Source: Capra hircus (Eukaryota > Chordata > Mammalia > Artiodactyla > Bovidae). Taken from it: DNA of 64,000 nucleotides. The stretch is from positions 26,138,001-26,202,000 of the forward strand of contig NC_030836.1 of NCBI RefSeq assembly GCF_001704415.2, written 5' to 3'. Of this stretch, positions 58,087 through 64,000 are shown piece after piece; positions within the stretch are counted from its first letter, which is position 1; the number at the start of each line of letters is the position of its first letter. The notes under the pieces were generated by a model. It did not search any database and was not told the DNA's origin. It worked only from the letters and a program-made list of their open reading frames with translations. Made by a program: the position numbers and the translations under genes.

Positions 58087-59066
58087 TACAGTAGATGCCC
58101 ATTATCCTGGGGTATATCTTCCAAGACCCCCAGTGGGTGTCTGGAACTGCAAACAGTGTCAAACCTGAATCTGGTGGCTCAGAGTGTAAAGAATCTGCCT
58201 CCAATGCAGAAGACCCCGGTTTGATCCCTGGGTTGGGAAGATCCCCTGCAGAAGGAAATGACAATCCACTCCAGTGTTCTTGCCTGGGAAATCCTGTGGA
58301 CAGAGGACCCTGGAGGGCTACAGTCCACGGGGTCACAAAGAGCTGGACACAACTGAGCGACTAACACTTTATATATGTTTTTTTTCCTATACATACAAAC
58401 CTATGATAAAGTTTAACTTATAAACTGGTCACAGTAAGAGATCAACAATAACTAATAATAAAATAGAACAATAATAACAATATGCTGTAACAAACGTTAT
58501 ATGAATGTGGTCGCCCTCTTGCTCTTAAAATATTTTACTGCACAATTTAATGACTTTTCCATCCTAATTAAACACTTATCACACACTATGGTCATAGCTT
58601 TTGTAGTTTGAGGTGTGGCAACAAATCTAGTATAAATTTATTTTTCTTTCTTCATAGTTTCTTGCGTATACGATTCATTATCAGTAACCTCAATACAGAA
58701 CTGATTTTTTTTTCTTAAGTTGAGAACTTTAACTTTATCATTTAAAGGAAGCACTTTATGGCTTCACTATGGCTTATCTGTATTGGCAACATCACTTCTC
58801 TTGAGCTTTGGGTCCTTACTGAGTAAAAGAAAGGTTTCTTGAACATAAACACTGTATTCTTGGGACAGTGATTCATGTATGTGGCCAGACAGAGCTCGAG
58901 ATTTCATCACACTACTCAGAAAGGCTGGCTGTTTAAAACTTAGGAATGATCTGTTTCTGGAATTTTTCATTTAATAGTTTCAGACCAAGGTTGGCCTGTG
59001 GTTGACTGAAACCACAGAACTGAAACCACTGAAAATAAAACTGCAGATAAGGGCGGAACTACTGTA
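58087..59066. mobile_element. Tigger-like (pogo/Tc1-mariner) DNA transposon fossil
   Basis: Ends are inverted: left tacagtagatgcccattatc, right (reverse complement) tacagtagttccgcccttat, each beginning at a TA. Inside are ttccaagacccccagtgggt, ctatacatacaaacctatga and the terminal ggttgactgaaaccacagaa, which I recall as Tigger-family wording. No transposase frame remains. A Bov-tA is inserted at 58,168-58,371. Confidence 0.75.
58168..58371 (+). mobile_element. Bov-tA SINE nested in the Tigger-like element
   Basis: Reads ggtggctcagagtgtaaaga, ccggtttgatccctgggttg, cacaaagagctggacacaac. Confidence 0.93.
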
Positions 59067-60660
59067 GTTCTCTCTCGGTTAAGAGAACATTGGAAAAAAA
59101 CAACCTTGCTGTAATGGGAGATACTGAGTTTTTGATGTTTATATGAAAACAATGAGTGAAAATCAAACCATTATTTACATTTCATCCTTTAACACTTGAT
59201 ATGTTTAATATTTCAATTCAATGTTGCTAACCTGGAAACAACTTCTGTGTAATTAAGGTTACTTGGTTAATGTCTTCTGGATTTCTAGCCAGAAATGTCT
59301 AGTGACTCCGGAATTGCTTGTCAGGTGCAATTACAGTATCTCACATTAGAGATTCTTTTACAACAAATTCAGAGCACTAGTGACTGGCATCTCCTGCCAT
59401 GGGAGCCCATTTAATATTTTCTAATAGCTCATTCCACATTCATTGTGAATGCTTACAGTTTCTACTTGGAGAACTTATTTTCAATCATTTGTATTGATGA
59501 TAGGCAGGAAGTGAAGGCCAGAGAAGGAAGAAAATAATAAATCCATTATGAAAAATACTACTTAACTTCTGAAATACAGCTTTGTTAATAGCATTATTAT
59601 TATTTGTTTTAGTGCATTATTTATTCTCTGGTTCTTACCAAAAGGACTTAAGGTGGCTTACAAGAAAAATCATAAACATCTGGTAGGTAAAACATAAAAG
59701 GAAACAAAATAAAATCAGCAAAAGAAGAATGAAACTATGTTATAAAATTTAACACAGTTTCTATAATAAATTTACCTATTTTTTCCCTTATCATTAAGAA
59801 ATCTAGAGATTAGCAGAATCAAAATAAGTTATATATACCTTATTATTTCCAATGGAAAGGCAAGTTTATTGCTACCTGAATTTAAATGAAAATTCTAACC
59901 AGCTTGCTTTTTATAACAGACAAATCAATCAATGTTTTTGTTTTAGAAAAACATGTAGTACCACATTTAAACTTGATTGTTTTTGTCTTACTGTCTTTTT
60001 GTTTCCTTTTTTCTTTAAAAACTAAAGCTGATTTTTGTAGGGGCTAATGAGACATGATTAAAATTCATAGCCTCCCAGTCCTCTAATAATACAAGAATGT
60101 CTGGATTCCAAAGGAATGCGTACACAAGGAAAATATTAAAATCAAACCAGACTACACATGAGATAGATCTTACCTTAAATATTACTCAAGTTAGAGTTTT
60201 GGTATTGAGTGGAAGTAAATTGGAGGTTATACTCTACAGAAAGGATATTGAGTTCTGATACTCTGTATTAAGCTGGGCTTGCTTAAAATTTTTTTTCCAT
60301 TCTCCCTTCCTTTTAGATATATACGGAAATACTTTTAACTGAGATTATGAGAAACAAAATATGTTCTCTGAACTCTTTCAAAGATTTAACGAGGGAGGAA
60401 ATGTTTGGGGAAGAATGGCAGTTCTGGCAGGGAATCCAGGCAGCCCAAGAATAAGATTGATGTCAGTAGTTCCTCTAGTAATTATATTTCATTATAAACA
60501 CAGGAAAATATGAAAGCAGACACGGCTTTAAAACTTGGTGAGGTTAAGTGGTAGATCCATTCAGAGCACATTTGATTTCAACATGCCTTGGAAGCTACGG
60601 AAGAGAATTAGTCCTGAGAAATGGAGACTCCAACTTTGTCCAGCAAAGCTTGAGCTTTTC
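59067..60660. other. Non-coding downstream region of the minus-strand OR
   Basis: Nothing identifiable beyond A/T-rich unique sequence. The 3' UTR of the minus-strand OR must lie within the right part of this stretch. Confidence 0.45.
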
Positions 60661-61596
60661 TCAGTTTTTCCTCAGAGTGAAGCTTCTCTTGGGAAATGCA
60701 TTCCTCAGAGCTGATTTAACATCCTGATTTCTCAGGCTGTAGATCAATGGGTTCAGCATGGGGGTTACATGGTTATTCAATATCTGGATTATAGCACCAA
60801 GTAAGGCACTGGGATTGGGCTGTAGATAGATGATGATGACTGGCCCATAAGCACAGAGAATTGCAGTCACGTGTGCACTGCAGGTGGAGAATGCTCGCTT
60901 CCTGCCCTCTGCTGAGCGAATTTTTGATATGGCAATCCCAATGCGGGTGTAGGAAACAAGAATGAGAAAAAAGCAAATGAGAGACAAAAGGCCAACATTT
61001 GTAAAACCTACTCTCTGGGCTAGAGATGTATCCCCACAGGCTAGAGGTAAGATGGCAGGTATGTCACAGAAGTAATAGCTCACCTTGTTAGAGCCACAGT
61101 AGGACAGCTGGAAGGTGAGGTATGTTAGGATAATGGCATGGATACAGCCACCCATCCAGGTCCCTGTGGCCAAGATGGTGCAGACTCTGTGATTCATTAT
61201 GACCATGTATCTCAGAGGAAAGCATATGGCAACAAAGCGGTCATAGGCCATCACTGTGTATAGGAAACACTCAGTACATCCCAAGAAGTGGTAGAAGAAG
61301 AGCTGGGTAGCACAACCCTGAAAAGAGATACCTTGACTCAGCCCTGAAAGGTATGACAGCATCTTGGGAGCAGTTGTTGATGAGAAACCTAGGTCAAACA
61401 CGGAGAGATTTGCCAAGAAAAAGTACATGGGTGTATGAAGCCGAGAGGAAGAGATGATAGCCAAAAGGATGAGCATGTTTCCCAAGACAGTGCACAAATA
61501 TAATGATGAGAACAGGGAAAAAAGCACAGTCTCTAGGCCCTCTGTCTCAGGGATTCCCAGCAGGATGTATTCAGTCACCACTGTGTGATTTCTCAT
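60661..61596 (-). CDS. Olfactory receptor, OR10D-like, divergent single-copy member (intact, 311 aa)
   Basis: A class II odorant receptor on the strand opposite the array, convergent with copy 4 about 21.7 kb away. It begins MRNHT like the array genes. It keeps GN 39-40, PMYFFL 56-61, C95/C177, C167/C187, MAYDRFVAIC at 116-125 (closer to the family consensus than the array's MAYDRFAAIC), SY 215-216, RAFSTCSAH 234-242 and the TM7 NPLIY. By eye about two thirds of the first 60 residues match the array proteins, so it is an older paralogue, not an array copy. The C-terminal tail is basic. On the minus strand a strong candidate splice acceptor, a pyrimidine-rich tract ending in CAG at 61,625-61,627, lies about 30 bases upstream of the ATG. 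Confidence 0.95.
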   Translation of the reverse strand: MRNHTVVTEYILLGIPETEGLETVLFSLFSSLYLCTVLGNMLILLAIISSSRLHTPMYFFLANLSVFDLGFSSTTAPKMLSYLSGLSQGISFQGCATQLFFYHFLGCTECFLYTVMAYDRFVAICFPLRYMVIMNHRVCTILATGTWMGGCIHAIILTYLTFQLSYCGSNKVSYYFCDIPAILPLACGDTSLAQRVGFTNVGLLSLICFFLILVSYTRIGIAISKIRSAEGRKRAFSTCSAHVTAILCAYGPVIIIYLQPNPSALLGAIIQILNNHVTPMLNPLIYSLRNQDVKSALRNAFPKRSFTLRKN

Positions 61597-61624
61597 GTTT
61601 ATGGGAGGATCAGCTCTTGGGTGT

Positions 61625-61640
61625 CTGTGAAAAGAAATCT
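61625..61640 (-). other. Candidate splice acceptor of the minus-strand OR
   Basis: On the minus strand agatttcttttcacag ends here, a pyrimidine-rich tract plus CAG, 29 bases before the ATG at 61,596. OR genes commonly splice a non-coding exon onto the coding exon at such a position. Confidence 0.5.
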
Positions 61641-62016
61641 GTGGTTAAAGCGAATACGTATGTGAATTGGCTGTGTTTAAGACAATGAAATGGAAATGGA
61701 GCAAATATTCTCAATGTAAACAGACTAGTGCTTCCCTTTAGAATTGCCTTGATTGGCCTGCTTCTCTCCATGCTGAATCTCTCTTTGCAGTGCAGTTTCT
61801 ACTTGCAGTCTCACCAAGAAATTCTTACATGACAACTCTCCTATCTTCCATGCTTCATATACACTGTTAAATTGTATTAATTTTGAATGCTGCTTTGTGA
61901 TTTTAAAAGGACTAATTTAAAGATGCAAGAGGGTCCTATCCACGTTTCCTATATTCACCTAAGACAACTAGGTAACTTTAAATGTCCAAAATCACTTATG
62001 ATCATATAAGTCACAT

Positions 62017-62222
62017 ATGGGCTTTCCTGGAGGCTCAGATGGTAAAGAATCTGCCTGTAATGCAGGTTTGATCCGTGGGTCAGGAAGATCCTCTGGAGAA
62101 GGGAATGGCTATCATTCCTGTATTCCTGCCTGGAGAATTTCATGGATAGAGGAGCCTGGTGGTCTACAGTCCATGGGGTCACAAAGAGTCAAACAGGACT
62201 GAACAACTAACACTTTCACTTT
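62017..62222 (+). mobile_element. Bov-tA SINE (first of a tandem pair)
   Basis: Reads gggctttcctggaggctcag, tgcctgtaatgcaggtttga, cacaaagagtcaaacaggac. Confidence 0.93.
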
Positions 62223-62224
62223 TA

Positions 62225-62440
62225 GGGGCTTCCCAGGTGACACTAGTAAGGAACCCACCTGCCAGTGCAGGAGACAGAAGAGACCTGGATTTGATTCCTG
62301 GGTTGGGAAGATCCCCTGGAGGAGGACACATGAGCCCACTCCAGTATTCTTTCCCGGAGAATCCTATGGACAGAGGAGCCTGGTGGGCTACAGTTCAGAG
62401 GGTCTCAAGAGTTGGACACGACTCAGGTGATTAGCATGCA
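62225..62440 (+). mobile_element. Bov-tA SINE (second of a tandem pair)
   Basis: Starts two bases after the first: ggggcttcccaggtgacact, gatttgattcctgggttggg, gagttggacacgactcaggt. Same orientation. Confidence 0.93.
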
Positions 62441-64000
62441 CGCATGCAAGCCACACATACAAAAGACAGACTCTTTCCCACATTATCTCCCTGGGTATGA
62501 GGGTCAACAATGAGAAGCCAGCCAAAAGAGGGATCTTTAACAGCCTTTAAAGAACAAAAAATTACATTAACAGGACTCATATGCTCTGGATTTTAGCACA
62601 CATCAGTAATCAATAGCCTCCATTTCAGTCTCCAAAACCTGTAATAGTCTAACCAGATCCAGGCTAAAAAGCATTCTACTTTTATGGCAGTAGAAGACAT
62701 AGGGGTAGGTATAGTAGAGACTCCTTTCCAATTTCCATCTTTTGAACATTTCTCATATTTTTTTCAACTTGTTTTAACTTTTTCAGCACAGTAAGCTCTT
62801 TAAATCATACATTAACCCATGAATTCTACTGCCTAAGACCCCATCTAGCTCTAGCTCTATCTTATTTTATTTTGATCATGACAGGAAGGAGAGGGTGAGA
62901 ACCAAAATTTTTTTAAATGAAGGATAAATCTGGGCACTTACAAGGCAAACAGAACATAACTGACTGGTGGTATTGAATTGAATGTTACTTTGCTTTCCTT
63001 CTCTGGAAGAAGGAAGTAACCCTGTCCTGCGAAATTCCCTTCAACTTGCAGTCTGTTGATAGATCTTCAGAATTGTCTTTTTCAATAACTTTCAAATAGA
63101 ATGTCAAAATCTGAGTGTGCTTTTCAGTTTTATAGTAATTTATGTCTGATCTATGAACTGCAATAAATACCAAACACGGGAGATAGTAAGTAGCCTTGGT
63201 CTTCCTTTGGGTATTAATCCCCCGAGTCAGGGTTCTTATTAAGCAAGGGAGAAATTAACTGCTTGATATAATTAGACCTTACCAATGAAACCTAAACAGA
63301 AAGAGAGAGGAGGAAACTGATTAAACAGGGAATCTTTTATGGTTTCCTTATAAAATACACTTCAGTGAATAATCATTTAAAACTTCATTTGGCACATATA
63401 TCACATTTATAGATATATTTACTGGTTTTTCATGTGTATGTGTTGTTTTAATCAATAAATTATTTTACTATTTGTGGCAATGGTATTGATTTATTGCAAG
63501 CAACAGTAACTGGGTTAGCTCAGAAAATTAAAGAAATTGTTGAAAAACTAGGCTCATGGAAGGATAGGAATTAGGGCAGCTCCTCAGCAGTAAGAACTTG
63601 TGGTGCATCCTCTGGGCCCTGCCAGCAGGTGATTCAGCCTCAGCTGCCCATTACTTCTGGGAGCCTCAGATTCAAATCTGATTTTCTTGGCTGAATCTCA
63701 TCCCCACCTCTGTGGCCAGGGTACAGGGTACAGTGGCACAGAAATGGGCAGTCCTCCAAAGGGTAGGGAAAATAGAGGCCTAAGCTAGGAGAAAAGGGAG
63801 GAAGAAGCATGCTAAGAGGTGGAAAAGAATTTTAAGCTATAATTTGAAGTATGTGTTTTATTGTACTTGGCACTTAGTTACGTTATTCTAAGTACATCTG
63901 GAATTTCTGCTTAAAAAGCAAACAATATTTTTATTGCACATCTAACTGATGCTAAAAGGATGTCAAAGTTAATGATTCTACCATCCTATTTATCTCTGAT

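Larger units (their letters stand above)
61641..64000. other. 5' side of the minus-strand OR
   Basis: Any promoter and upstream exon of the OR should lie here, but none can be placed. Two SINEs at 62,017-62,440 are the only identified elements. The stretch 63,480-63,830 may be an old unassigned repeat. Confidence 0.4.

Noticed and set aside
1..64000. CRISPR arrays, operons, ribosome binding sites, endogenous retroviral LTRs
   Set aside because: None seen. The direct repeats are dispersed SINE/LINE copies and large duplicated units typical of a mammalian genome.

Overview
This is nuclear DNA from a ruminant, most likely a bovid. The evidence is the dense mix of BovB (RTE-clade) LINE fragments, Bov-tA and Bov-A2 SINEs, CHR-type tRNA-Glu SINEs and bovine-type L1 3' ends, together with single-coding-exon olfactory receptor genes. 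I see no bacterial features, no CRISPR array, no rRNA or tRNA gene, and no recognisable endogenous retrovirus.

The left two thirds (about 1-41,440) is a tandem array of four duplicated units. Each unit carries one intact, plus-strand, class II olfactory receptor gene of OR10D-like type: 3,033-3,956, 15,275-16,198, 27,862-28,794 and 38,066-38,995. The spacing is about 12.2, 12.6 and 10.2 kb. The flanks are recognisably homologous but clearly diverged, and each copy has its own retroelement insertions. The coding regions, especially codons 1-193, are almost identical. Shared differences are distributed incompatibly among the copies, which points to gene conversion. Copy 2 has lost a conserved extracellular cysteine and part of its upstream flank.

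The right third (41,440-64,000) is single-copy DNA. It holds a fifth intact OR10D-like gene on the minus strand (60,661-61,596), convergent with the array, and a heavily decayed OR remnant on the minus strand at about 51,530-51,905. Both are related to the array genes, so the whole window is one OR10D-type cluster.

The rest is repeats: a nearly full-length dead BovB (19,001-22,130), a twin-primed BovB (48,160-49,467), a twin-primed L1 (13,296-13,985), a chimeric processed retrocopy with perfect 15-bp target-site duplications (30,936-31,451), an old Tigger-like DNA transposon (58,087-59,066), MIR and L2 relics, and many SINEs. Working together, the five intact genes would each encode one odorant receptor; in olfactory neurons such genes are normally expressed one allele per cell. 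No other protein-coding gene can be supported. All identities and counts were read by eye, without alignment software.
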